From assembly GCA_964036665.1 (NCBI GenBank), contig OZ038531.1:16802168-16866167 (forward strand): a stretch of DNA of 64,000 bases, written 5' to 3'. The DNA is from Gordius sp. MW1. Lineage: Eukaryota > Nematomorpha > Gordioida > Gordea > Gordiidae. Position numbers and translations under genes: made by a program. Shown in pieces: positions 19,695 to 31,216 of the stretch. A model generated the notes under the pieces. It ran no database searches. It saw nothing but the letters and a program-made list of their open reading frames with translations, and was not told where the DNA came from. How positions within the stretch are numbered: the first letter of the stretch is position 1; the number at the start of each line of letters is the position of its first letter.

Positions 19695-22020
19695 ATTGCT
19701 ATGCAATATATGGGCTCGTTTTTTTTTATTTTTTTTTAAATTTTATTAGGTAACTTGGCTATTTAATAATCGCTATGGAAACTTACATGGGTTTTTATTG
19801 GCTGTGGATTATACCTCTATAAAAGTTTTTTGCTTTCGCGAGACTAGCTAATGACCGCTGGTTGACTTAAATTTTTTTGGCCCAAGCCCAAATTCCATTA
19901 TTATTTATGGGCCCGACTGATTACCCTTAATATTTTTTAGCAGTCTAGGTTGTTGCTTTATAACGGATAATTGCGAAACTGGCTCAATAATTCCTTTTAA
20001 ATTATTGATGCCCTTGCTTACTTCTACTTTGTCTGACTATGACCAGAGGCCAAACTCCTTGTTAATTCCCATTTATTTTTGCTGCTTTATGAATTTTTTT
20101 TGCCAACTTCTAGGTTGTTATAACGGTTCTTCGCGAAACTGACTAAGTAATTTCTTGCAAATTAATTCTCCCGGGTACGGTCCATAAGGACTTTCACCGG
20201 AGGCGTTTATTCGCGCGTAAAGATATATCATAAGTAAGAATGGCGCGCGTAATGTGAATAAACGTAATACGCGTAGTATAATGTGGAAAGCGAATTTCGC
20301 GTAATGGTTAGGGACAGTTAAGGTTAGGCGAGGTAATGCAAGAGTGAATTGCGAGTGAGGGGAAAAACAAGCGAGTAATGCCCAAGGGGCAGGTTTGTGC
20401 TTATATACGAAAACTGCACATGGGTTTTGTTAGGGTTCTAGATCAGTTAGCTCGACCGATGCTTTCCCAGAAGGTAGGATCAAAGTCTTCGTCTGTGGGG
20501 AGGCCGTTGTAGAAAAAATTCTATGTCAGGGTCTCCATGGCTGGACTCAGGCGTAAGTGGCATCCATTGTCGTGACGGGTTATCGGCTGGATTTTTGTCT
20601 GTGGGGGTCCAATTTAGGCCGTAAATCTTCACGAAGGTCGCGATGACTTTCTCGATCACGGGTGAGTTGGATCCCCCTTTCTTTAGTATGCAGTAGGCTG
20701 TTGCAGAGTCCGTGACTAACTTGGGGTGGTTGTGTCTAGCCAGATAGGTTTGGACTTACCCTTATAGAACTGCTACTGTTTCGGCTAGGTTAATGTGGTG
20801 AGGCTCTCTCCGTCTCCACCCGAAGCTTGCTGCGGCGTTTTGAAAGGTGGCAGAGTGCGGGCCGTTCTCGTCAACAAGGCCAATATGTGTCCCAGAGGCA
20901 TCGATATAGACCGTGGTTGTTGGCTGACGTACAAGGGGATTGTGCTGTGCTTAAGCTTGAGGATTGCGCATAGTTTGTCGGCTGCTAACGCTTTATCGAA
21001 CCATGGTGGGTCGCTGCGAGGGAAGTAAGCTGCTAAACATTTTGACATTTCGGTTAGGTTATAGAAAAAATAATTAACGCTCAGAGCTTTGAGCAGTGTG
21101 GTGTCGGGGATTTTGTAATGTAAGGCTAGGAATAAGACGTCGGCTCCTATTTGTAGGCGATTGGTGGCCAATTTGCAATTTATCGATGAGACGTCCAATT
21201 TCAACTCCATTCCCAGCGATAGTGGATGTCGGGAAGATTGACGATTTGGCTACGTTTATCGTTAATCCCCATTCATTGGTTAGTGAAGCGAGCTTCTCGA
21301 GATCTGTTAGTACCGCGTCAAAGCTAGGGCTATATATAAGAAGGTCATCTAGATAAACATTATATTTGGAACGTTTGACGGCCTTTTTGATCAAGTCGCT
21401 GATAACCATCTGTAGTACGAATGGGGAGAACGAGGCTCCCATCGGTAAGACGTTTTATTGATAGGCCTTTCTTTTCCATACGTAGCCCACGAACTTTTTG
21501 GTGGCCTGGTTGGGTTTGGCAATGATGAACGTTGCCGATCGGATCGCCAGGGACGTATTTGGGGAAACGATTTTGGCGGTAACGAGTTCTGTAAAAAAGG
21601 CTAAGGAGCCTTTAGAGTATCGTTTACTCTTGGGAGCAAGAAGAGACCTTTGTTGGCCCTTATTTATGGCATGTTTAGTGCCACCCGGTATCTATTGTTT
21701 GATTTTTGTGACATTTTTGTATGAATTATTGTGGTGTGGGCGGCTAATTCTTAGGCCAAAAATGTATATATTTCTCTGACTCCCTGCTTAGAGTTTGACC
21801 ATTGCCCTCCCCCTCATAGGCATTCTACCCTTCCCCCCTTTCTCCCCCACAATTTGCATAGAAAATGTGCTACATTTATACAGATACAGAATATGGATGT
21901 TTTGTAACAACAAACAATACTCCAGAACTAAGCCCATGTGCCAAGGCGAGAAAACGGGCTTTAAGTCGGACGGGCTCCTAACGCCCCTCCGCCTATCGGG
22001 GGCGAAGCCCCTGATTATTT
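19695..22020 (+). mobile_element. Helentron-like element, copy 3, carrying a retroelement fragment
   Basis: The left subterminal repeat 'ttgctatgcaatatatgggc' (19696-19715) is followed by the same CTCGTTTTTT context as copies 1 and 2. The right side has 'cataggcattctaccc', a poly-pyrimidine tract, 'cccacaatttgcatagaaaa' (21846-21865) and a perfect hairpin GGGGCGAAGCCCC (21999-22011). The GTCC microsatellite and the tandem array are absent. In their place lies a ~1.2-kb reverse transcriptase/RNase H remnant on the - strand. Confidence 0.62.
20450..21640 (-). pseudogene. Reverse transcriptase-RNase H remnant, unclassified retroelement
   Basis: Reading on the - strand there is an RT finger-like segment (AKPNQATKKF), LPMGASFSPFVLQ, the catalytic YLDD box (NVYLDDLLIYSPS near 21350) and a thumb-like GLTINVAKSSI. 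An RNase H domain follows with an initial Asp (DASGTHIG), HINLAETVAVL and the terminal TDKNPADNPSRQW. HIN-x2-E in RNase H and IN-x2-KS after YLDD recall DIRS-type elements, whereas YLDD-LLIYS recalls gypsy, so I leave the class open. Part of the RT palm seems deleted between the two RT segments, and stops occur near 20765, 21455 and 20488. No LTR or integrase is seen. Confidence 0.7.
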
Positions 22021-22690
22021 TTAATGATTTATATTTATAAGCTCAAAGTCTGACAATACTTCCCTTCATGTCCTAAAATTTCAAAAAAGGATCCTTTTGT
22101 CCCTCCCATCATTATTGCCCCCTTCTAATTCCAATGCTGGCTACGCCCTTATATTTATTCAAGTGTACCAATTTAAACAACGATTTCAGAGAATTTTAGT
22201 AAATTTATGATCAAAATATCATAAAAATTATTTATAAGAGCAGTTAGATATATTCAGAGATAACGCGCGATATGTTCGGACGTATTTATAAGGAATAAAT
22301 ATAGTTTCGTTTAATTTATCTACGTTATAATTTATTATTCCATATCATTTAGTCGCTGTTGGCAGAGACCGCAAAATAGAATTTTGTTAATTGTTTGTAA
22401 GTTAAATGGCCAAAAGCTTTTTCCTAAATTGGCTCAAACAAATTAAGCATTTAACCTTACTAATTGAGTATCCTAGTCCACTTTATTTGACACTATGACC
22501 TTCGGCTCTTTCATCTTAAAAGCTTTAAATCATATAAACAGCAATTGCCTATTAACTTTTAAATCACAAAATTTTTTGACAAATTTATTTTCTCTTTTAA
22601 TTTTGCGTCGAAATATTTTTGCAAAAATCTATTTTATCCCTTTTATCCGTAACACCCGGTGAACTTTGAATTAAAACCATAATTTTAAAA
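22021..22690. other. Region upstream of glutamine synthetase
   Basis: A partial right end of the poly-G MITE family ('aattccaatgctggctacgc', about 22127-22147) lies here. The rest is AT-rich. No promoter element can be defended. Confidence 0.4.
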
Positions 22691-25287
22691 ATGGAACATA
22701 AATATATGCTCTTTAAAAACTACATGAAATTGGATCAAGGAGAAAAAATCCAAGCAACCTATATATGGATAGATGGAACTGGTGAGAATTTGCGCGCCAA
22801 AACTAAAACTATCAACGCTCAGCCTAAGACCACAGCAGGTATTAAAAATTTTGCATTTTTCATATATAGTTTGTTATTAGCTATTAAAGTTAAATACATA
22901 AAATCATCAGTTTAGAGGTTTCAAGAATTTTATTTTATACAAGTATTAGGTATTAAATTGTTTAAAAACAAGAATTTGAATTAATTTATATATTATATAA
23001 TTATTAGAGCTGCCTATTTGGAATTATGATGGATCTAGTTGCTATCAGGCTGAAGGCTCGAATTCCGATGTTTACATTCACCCGCAAAGCATTTGTCGAG
23101 ACCCATTCAAGACAGGAAATAACATACTTGTCTTGTGCGACACCTACAAATACAACAAAAAACCAACGGGTTTATCATAAATATTAAAAATGTTTATTTT
23201 AGTTTTTTTAATTGTATTACGTTAGTTTGGTCATTAAAGTTAGATTTGAAAATTGTTTGGTTGTTTATAGGACTATAAAAACTTGGGATTTTAATTAAGG
23301 GCAAACAAAATTTAAATAATCAAATGCGTTTTTTAATTTTAATAGTTATAATATTTTCTCTTAAATTATTTTTTCATTGATTTATTTGATAGAAACGAAT
23401 TATCGCATTACGTGTAATGAAGTTATGGAAGCAGTAAAGGAACAAGAACCATGGTTCGGAATTGAACAAGAGTACATGCTGTTAGATCTTGATAAACAGC
23501 CCTTGGGTTGGCCAAAAAATGGTTTCCCTCAACCTCAAGGTTATTTTCTTTAAAATTTATGAAATTTAATATTTTATTTTTATTATTTATTGCTTAAGCT
23601 AATATGTAATTTCGTTTTATTGGTTGGTAAAACAATAGAAATTTTTTAAAACGGTATAAAGAAATTACATTCATGACTTAAAAACTATAAAAACGCGCTA
23701 AAACTAAACGGAAAACAATATAGCATTTTTGCAATGACCTTTTAATGACCATAATTTAGTTTACGAATTTTCCTTATTACATTTAATCATCTTACAAGTA
23801 AAAACTCTTGTTATTAATTGAACGATTTTTTACACTAAAATGAAACAAAAAATTGGTGCTTTAATCGTTTTTAAATTTAAAAAAAATTTTTGTTTAAATA
23901 TATAAAAAATTTAAAAAAATTAAAACATGTAAAAGCCATTTCGTTTGTTTTTTTAAACATTAAGTTTATGCTAATAAAATTAATAAACTAAAGATTACTA
24001 ATATGAGCATTGGAACCAAACTATTAGCAAAATTAAAAAAAAAAATTATTGCAAAATCACAAAAAAAATAAAAATGCATAATAGCAAAGATTGGTACGTC
24101 TATTTAGGTCCATACTATTGTGGATTGGGTGCGGATCGCATGTTTGGTAGGGATATAGAGGAAGCCCATTATAAAGCTTGCTTGTTCGCCGGACTAACTA
24201 TAAGCGGGACAAATGCCGAAGTTATGCCATCTCAATGGGAATATCAAATAGGTCCATGCGTGGGAATCAATGTTAGTGATGAACTTTGGTTTTCCCGTTA
24301 TATTTTGCATCGGATTTGTGAACAATTTGGAGTCATATGCTCTTTGGATCCCAAAATTATTGCGGGTTGGAACGGGAGTGGAGCTCATTGCAATTTTTCC
24401 ACAAAAACTACCCGTCAGTCGCCTCATGGAATCGAGTCTATAAAACTATATAGCACTATTTATTTTTACTGAACAAATTGTTTTAAAAAATGTGTAACTT
24501 AAAAATGGTAAATAATGATTTTTATATGGCTTTAGAAGTTAAAAAGGATATTTAAACAAATTTTTAAAAAATGTAATCTTTTGAAAAAATAACTTTTAAA
24601 AATTAAATAAAAATTTGTATCAGTTAAGGTTAAGTTAAAACATCAAGTTTCAAGTCCAGATAAATTTTTGTTTGAATGGAATTTTACTTTTTTAAATATT
24701 ATGAACAAACTAGAGAAATTGAGAAATACGTGGGAAAACTTTCGAAGAAACATGCAGAACACATAGCTGTATACGATGCGAAAAATGGGCAAGACAATAT
24801 AAAACGTTTGACTGGTCTCCATGAAACTTCGAGTATTCACGAATTTTCATCTGGTACATGCTTAATTTTTCAACCAGTTTCTTTATTTTATTTAGAGTTG
24901 TAAATATAATTATGGCTCAAATTTTATAATCATCATAAATCAAAATGTAATTAAAATCAAATTTCCTCATTCTCCCTTTTAACCAATGCCCTAAATTTTT
25001 CAAAATTTTTCCTCTATAATTTGTAAATGATTTATTGCTTTTATAGAGGTTTAATATTAATTAATTTTTTAATATAATATTATTTAAGATAAAAATCAAA
25101 TTTTTTATTATTTAAAATAAATTTATTATATGAAGGTACAGCAAATAGGGGTTGCAGCGTTAGAATACCTAGGCAAGTTGCAGAAGATGGCTGTGGTTAT
25201 TTAGAAGATAGGAGACCTGCCAGTAATTGTGACCCTTACAGAGTTACTGAAGCTATTGTCAAAACATGCTTGCTCGATGATAAATGA
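22691..25287 (+). CDS. GLUL: Glutamine synthetase (type II, eukaryotic), 6 exons
   Basis: The enzyme catalyses ATP-dependent formation of glutamine from glutamate and ammonia, in the cytosol or mitochondria, as a decamer. Exons: 22691-22838, 23008-23169, 23393-23539, 24108-24435, 24714-24853 and 25136-25287. All phases match and give about 358 residues, the usual size for GSII. Visible motifs in order: [13 protein letters not shown] and [11 protein letters not shown] (beta-grasp domain), [10 protein letters not shown] (metal-binding Glu), [37 protein letters not shown], the ATP-binding region [13 protein letters not shown] with the conserved His, [14 protein letters not shown] and [17 protein letters not shown]. 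The exon 4/5 join (GA|A at 24435/24714) gives the expected length between STK and KLSKKH. The open stretch before 24108 is intron. Every catalytic residue I can name is present, so the gene looks functional. A polyadenylation signal (AATAAA) lies near 25411. Confidence 0.95.
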
Positions 25288-26241
25288 ATAAAATCGAACT
25301 AATCGAAGGATTTTATACTTATATTTTTAACATGTATATTATATTTTAACAACGAATATAAATATCTTTTAAAGATGTAAAACAAATTTTTTTATGTATT
25401 GGCATTTATTAATAAAGCACTTTTAAAATTTTACTGGTATGGATTTCAAATATATCTAAATCTGATGTAATTAGCTTAGAATTTACATCAAGTTTTCGAA
25501 AAAGTATCTTTATGTTAAGAAAGTGAAGTTAGGTCAGAATAGAATTACATCACTTGACCTTCTGTTGTCTGAGAGGCGGGGGGGGGATTAAATAGTAGAT
25601 TACAGGTAATATACTATACGTTATCAAGTGGATTTCGCGGCTGGTGAATAATAAGTATGGTGTAACCATATTGCTCTTAAAAAGCAGGTTAAATTTTTCA
25701 ATTTTTAAGCTTGATATGAAATTTGAAACTATATACCTTACCGCCTATTAATTAAAAATAACGGTATTTTAACAATAAATTTTACTAAGCATTTTTTATC
25801 AGACAAAAAATCGGCATAATTATTTGTAAATATAACAGCATATTTTGGTTTAAATTATATTTCTAAAATATATTTAATTTATTGCAGTACCCAGAGAAAT
25901 CCAAATTGATTTTGCTATATTTTATTAGGCCATTAATTCACAACAGCTTAATGGAAGCATAATTGTGTATGATTTATCAAGCTAAGTTCTATTATAGATC
26001 TCGAGTGGTTGTTTCTAAGGAATCTTTAGAAAGCACTTAAGAATTGTATTTTCTGGATTTTATGCAAGACCTAGCCAGCTTTAACGCTTCATCCTCTTGA
26101 GTAGAGTATCTTCATTAACACGAGCAAAAAATTCACAATCGCTAATCGTTTTTAAATTACATATTGTAAATCCCTACAAGGTCGAAATGCTGTTACAAAT
26201 TGTTGCCTTATTTTACAACATAATATAAAATCGTTTTTAAC
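25288..26241. other. Intergenic DNA between glutamine synthetase and EGFL7-like gene
   Basis: AT-rich, with one G-run near 25578. No gene or element recognised. Only about 950 bp separate the two genes. Confidence 0.45.
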
Positions 26242-28592
26242 ATGAAAAGTTCAAAATTAAAATCAATTTATTTCGCGGTTTTGGCATTGATTTATTTTGA
26301 ACTATATTCGTCGTCAAGCTTTAATCCCGATAAATATTTCGAAAATCTCGAGTTCACTAAAAATATGCGTTTAGCCCATTACGAAAAACTAATGGAAAGT
26401 ACTAGCCCTAATAGCGTCTTCGAAATTGACAACAAAATATCTTCTTCAAACCATATTTCACAAGGGTAAGTTTTTTATAAGATAAATTATAAATTATTTT
26501 TATAAGATAAGGGTAACAATTAGATAAAAAAACATTTTTTCTTTATTTCTACTATAATTTGTAAAATGTAAAAAGTTTTTAATTAAATTTTCTATCGCAA
26601 TTTTGTTCAGTTTATTTATTTCATATATGCATATGTTGTTGTCAAAGTAACATCAAATGATTTATTAAACGAATTTATCATTTTAAGATATTTTTGAAGT
26701 TTAAAAGATTTTGTCCTACGTTAAGAATATTTTTAAGAGATTTATTAACAGGAGCATTCATGACAAATTCAACTTTTTTTTAGGCATATTTCCTTAACTT
26801 CTCAGAAATATTATATTACAATGTGCCAAGTTAACTTAATTTTGATTTAGAGAAAATGTTTGCTTAAATAAAGTCATTTACCACGTCCCGTATCAGAGTA
26901 AAGAATCTTATCAAAGACCTGTTCACATATTCCAAACCGCAGACGGCAAAGAATGTTCTAGCTTAAATTCTGTGTGCCATTATTCAAGGTTTTTAAACAA
27001 TTCTTTTATTTTATTTGAATTCGAGCACAATTTAAATTCTAATAGTCTTAATTTTAATTTAGTCTATGATCATAATGCATATTAAATTTTACAAAAATTA
27101 CTGTTTTACAAGTTTTTATTAAAAAATATTACTTTGGAATGATTTGATTGAGCATTTTAAAGATAGGAAAATATACATTGCTATATTAACTTTTTTGCTT
27201 GATTTTAAGGACAGAATTGAAAAAGTTTTGGAGAACTTTTTATGACGTTAAATCCGAACAAAAACTAGAATATGGTTGTTGTCCTGGTTGGAACTCATAT
27301 TCCAAAGAAAAAAACGCGTGCACCCAAGGTTTGATACCATTTTAGCGAAACTCGTTTAAATATATTATTTAATCATTTAGTAAATTTATAATAATTTATA
27401 AAAAAACGTGATTTTATGCATTTTTTGATATTTTAAATCATAAGCTATTTGTGAGAGAAAGTGTCTAAATGGCGGAACCTGCATAGCTCCAAATACTTGC
27501 ACCTGCGAGTCAGGTTGGACAGGAGAACTCTGTGAGAAGGGTATGAAATTTTTTATAATAAAATTACGGATCACTATTTTTGTTTTTTAAGGAAAAATAT
27601 CTTTTTATATTATTTATAAAGTTATAAAATATAAGTTTAAGCTTGATTATTAATCAATGCAATATGTTTATCGATATTTTTTTATTTTTGTGACTAATTG
27701 ATTTTTAAGTTTCTCAAAAAAAAACTATTATTGAAAATAGATGAACTTTCAACTATTATTTAAATTTTTCTTTAGATATTGATGAATGTTTGGACATTGT
27801 CAAACCCCGGTGCGATCAAGTGTGTGTAAATACTCCCGGTGGTTTTAAATGCAAATGTCGAAAAGGTTTCAAATTGGATAAGAATGACAATTTTACATGC
27901 CAAAGTACTTGAAATAATCTCTAATTTTATTATATCTAATTACTTGTTTTCTATATTTATAATTTATTATTTTTTGTATCATAAAATAAATTATAGTTTG
28001 TTTGGATTGTTTGCCCGAATACAAAAAGGTTACCAAGCTTGTCAAAGATCATACAACGCAAATTTCCAAGCTAAAAAAGGTCAATTCTTAAATATTAAAC
28101 GCTTTCAGATTGAAATAATTTTTCTAATATTTAAAAATGTGCTAAATTACAGAGTAAATTTTTCACTAATCCTCAAGTTGAGTCAAAATATATTTATATA
28201 TATTTTAAATTAAATATTTTTTTATAAATATAATTTCTTTTTTATAGAAATCAGCGGCGACTCCGGTATTTAATATCTCTAGCATAGTTGAAGCGGTTAA
28301 GGAATCGTTAATTAGTAGTCAAACGGTATTGGAAATTGGTAATAAATCTGATCACGAATCAACTATCGATTATTACGATTATGATCAAGATTTACCAATA
28401 TTTTCCGATCACATACATGCCCCGCTCTCTAATCAACTTTTAACGGGTAAAGGAAAACGTGGGACCAAAAAATCCGTTTTAATAGTAGTCGACAAGGTTA
28501 AAATAAGGAGAGCCTTAGAAAGAATCGAATTTATGAATCAACAAATTGGTGTGCTGGAAGAAAAACTAGGAAAATGTAATTTTGCAATTTAA
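26242..28592 (+). CDS. EGFL7: EGFL7/EGFL8-like secreted protein (EMI + EGF + calcium-binding EGF), 7 exons
   Basis: Exons 26242-26465, 26851-26988, 27210-27328, 27445-27540, 27776-27904, 27997-28079 and 28248-28592 join in phase to about 377 residues. The N-terminus has a hydrophobic signal-like run ([14 protein letters not shown]). Next comes an EMI domain ([19 protein letters not shown], then EYGCCPGW), an EGF repeat in its own exon ([19 protein letters not shown]) and a calcium-binding EGF ([25 protein letters not shown]). After CLPEYKK come a helical stretch, an acidic/Tyr linker ([10 protein letters not shown]) and a C-terminal coiled coil ending [19 protein letters not shown]. That end resembles the EGFL7 terminus, which also closes with a leucine/glutamate coil and cysteine. 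EGFL7 proteins are secreted matrix-associated regulators, vascular in vertebrates. The linker makes it about 100 residues longer than human EGFL7. The assignment to EGFL7 versus EGFL8 is not decided. Confidence 0.88.
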
Positions 28593-29600
28593 TGTATTTA
28601 ATAATTATTTATTATATATATTTTTAATTTTGATTTCAGGTATTATAAGTTAAATTTTTATAATACGATATTTATTACACCTTTTATTAAATGAAATTCT
28701 AGGCAAGTGTGAAGCATGATGTAGGACTGGTTCCATTAGCAACGATTAGTGATGTAAATAAATGTCGCTGGCTATCTATAAATTAATTGCGAATATGTTT
28801 ATCATTAGCCTTTTGATTCAATATATTAAGAAAAGCTGTATTTTTTCAAATTCAACAATTGTTGTATTTATATACTAAGAGATGCTCTAATCTAATCAAT
28901 AGAACCCAAATAAAAAGGCATATAATTGCTTTAGATGAAGCCCTTTTAGGGGTTATGCACGTTTAGTATCCCTCAAACAATATCAATAAGATTAAAAATC
29001 TTAAATTAATTTATAATTTAAAAAAACGAAGAAAAATCAAGGATTTTTTTATCTAATTTGAGAACGTATATTTATGCTTTAAAAATATTTAATACTTAGC
29101 TAAGGGGGAGGGCGAAGCTGTCAAGGCCAGCTCAAGATTTAAATTCTGGTCACTTTAATCACTTAAGCAAAGTTTTTCTATAATATTACAATTTGGACAT
29201 TCAAAATTAATATAAAAATTAAAGTTTTTGAATTTAGCTCTCTGAATTGAATTTTCTAAATATCTATTTGATAATTTGAGCTCCTTTCTCACTTCAACAC
29301 AAAATACGATGAAAAATAGAAAGCTAATAAAGCTTAACATGTTTTTATATTGTTTAATAAATATTTAAGAATTTGAAATTCATTTAAATTTTTGAAAAAC
29401 TATACTCTGACATAAGTATTTATTACAAATCGAATAATCATTCTGGATCTGTAAGAGTACACCTAGCCTTTAAAACGTGGAAATCAAAAGGATCGTTATA
29501 TCTTAATAAAAAAAAGGAATATAAGTATATTTTTCTCACAAAAAAAAAATTTGGGTAAATAAGTTGTTCCATATTTAAGCAATTAATTATATAAAACAAA
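28593..29600. other. Intergenic DNA after the EGFL7-like gene
   Basis: AT-rich. A polyadenylation signal context (AATAAAAAGG) lies near 28910. No other gene or repeat recognised. Confidence 0.4.
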
Positions 29601-29629
29601 ATTAGCATCAGAGCGCCCGAATTTCATAA

Positions 29630-30470
29630 ATTATTTAAAAAGCGGAGATCTTAATTTGGGAACGAAATAGTTGCTAGGAGCAATGTCAGTAGGAAAGTTT
29701 TGCCACGTTCCTCCTGGAGTATCTATGAAGATCAACAACAAGCAAAATCGAATTTTAAATGGCTTCTTTTGCGTCGTCAGCTTTGGAACATTAGATCGCA
29801 TGTAATACAAACAGGCGCGTAGCCAGGATTTTCTCAAGGGGGGGGGGGGAAATTTCAAAAATTTTAAGAACTTCATCGGGAGTAGGAGCTAACTCCCGAT
29901 GTCAATAAAGCCAATCCATTTAATCTATTTTTAGACATGGTATTCCTAATGTCAGTTATTAGCCTCCTCAGCTTTGAGAAGCTATAAAAAAATATTTTTA
30001 ATCTTTGCCAAGGGGGGGGGGAATTTCCCGTTTCCCCCCCCCTTATTTACGCCACTGAATACAAAAGATCAGTTGTATTTGGGTTCACGATGTAAGTCTA
30101 AATAGAAAGGAGCAGCAGCAGATCGATTTAATGCAGACATAACCAGTTGATTCAAAGCTTTATTTCCAATTTGTAGCATAAATCTCAAAGAATAATTAAA
30201 GTTTTGTTATGGTTTGGTAGCATTTGACCATGTTGATATTGTGGTTTGTAAAAATTTAGTAGCAAAGGACTGTATGGAAAAACCCAAGGATTCTCTACTT
30301 AGACTATTGCGTTCGGCAGTTGAATGGTTGCCACGTTACCACTATCCTCTGTTGATCTTCTTTTGTACAAAGGATATTCATCACTGCCCGTAATTAAACT
30401 GGCCAATGTTACACGATCCAAATTCTTGTACTGTATAAGCGATCTGACATTACATTTTCTTATTCAATCC
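29630..30470 (-). pseudogene. Decayed Helitron Rep/helicase fragment
   Basis: On the - strand, 30470-30200 encodes a segment with DEYPLYKRR followed by VENPWVFPYSPLLL. This matches the order of the 'YP-x-Y-RRR' and 'N-x-WVVPYNP-x-LL' motifs at the start of the Helitron Rep (HUH) domain. Further downstream on the same strand (29810-29700) lies FIDTPGGT, a damaged form of the Pif1-type helicase Walker A (FIDGPGGTGKT). Order and strand agree with a Rep-Hel protein after a large internal deletion. Stops and frameshifts are frequent, and a MITE with a perfect 8-bp duplication sits at 29812-30057. Its relation to the Helentron-like repeats nearby is unknown. Confidence 0.55.
29812..30057. mobile_element. 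Poly-G MITE (CATGGGCGTAGCC family), divergent copy
   Basis: The left end is CAGGCGCGTAGCCAGG with a G-run at about 29838-29849. The right end has G- and C-runs and TTACGCCACTG. It is flanked by the perfect 8-bp target duplication AATACAAA (29804-29811 and 30058-30065), which indicates hAT-type insertion into the Helitron remnant. Confidence 0.8.
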
Positions 30471-30705
30471 AAAGAGAGTAATTATGTATCTTGAACCTAA
30501 AAAGACCTAACCCTACAAAACTTGCCCTTGGAGACCGAAATCATAATATGAAAACGCGAGTAAGAAATTTTGTTTATTTCTTACGATTCGTGTTTTTCCG
30601 AAAACAAAACACGAATCGGCGCTTCGTTATTTTTCGGATCAAATAAGAAAATGGAATGTCAGATCGCTTATACAGTACTAAAATTTGGATCGTGTAACAA
30701 TGGCC
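30401..30705. repeat. Fold-back repeat, ~63-bp arms
   Basis: The left arm 'ggccaatgttacacgatcca' continues through 'tataagcgatctgacat'. Its inverse ends at 30705 ('ggatcgtgtaacaatggcc'). The left arm is also part of the Helitron Rep remnant, so the right arm is an inverted duplicate of that coding piece. The centre holds a smaller hairpin with CGATTCGTGTTTT arms. Confidence 0.75.
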
Positions 30706-30707
30706 GG

Positions 30708-31216
30708 CTTAATACGAGCTATTACTATAGTAGAGAGGGAGGATGACAGGCGTAGTAGTAGTAATAGCTCGTATTAAGCCACTACTCTTGCACCCACCAC
30801 ACACCATCAATCACTTACATGCATTAAGGGTATAGTGTAATATAGGCATATAACACAACTAGATAGAGAGGAGGGAGGCTCAAAGGATGCCGCGATTTCG
30901 CATAGGGACTAATTGAATATTCCATATATTGGCAAAAGTAAAAACAATAGGGGAAAAATCATTTTTCTATGTTTTACCCTAAGTTGGTTCTACCACTTAG
31001 AGATTTTAAATTTTTTTAGCTATTCAATATCGCTCTAATGAGCGTCGAAAAGGGTCAAAAATGGTCATTTTCGCCACTTTGAATTAAAATATCTAAAAAC
31101 CTTGACGTATAGGAAAAAAACGAAAAACATATTTGTGTTCACCACAAAAAACTCTATCAGAATATGTTGACCGTTTCCCGGTTGATTACACAAGACCATT
31201 ATTTGTTGACCAGTGT
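30708..31216 (+). repeat. ~500-bp repeat, copy A
   Basis: Begins with a perfect 20-bp hairpin arm pair (CTTAATACGAGCTATTACTA ... TAGTAATAGCTCGTATTAAG, 30708-30778). It continues through 'ctcaaaggatgccgcgattt', 'accctaagttggttctacca' and 'tgttgaccgtttcccggttg', and ends near 'gaccagtg'. Copies B (inverted) and C (direct) lie at 33510-34424. No coding potential is seen. Confidence 0.8.

Noticed and set aside
20795-21779. Plus-strand open frames
   Set aside because: They are shadows of the RT-RNase H remnant on the - strand.
24074-24107. An extra N-terminal coding piece before glutamine synthetase exon 4
   Set aside because: The conserved residues and the acceptor at 24107/24108 place this stretch in the intron.
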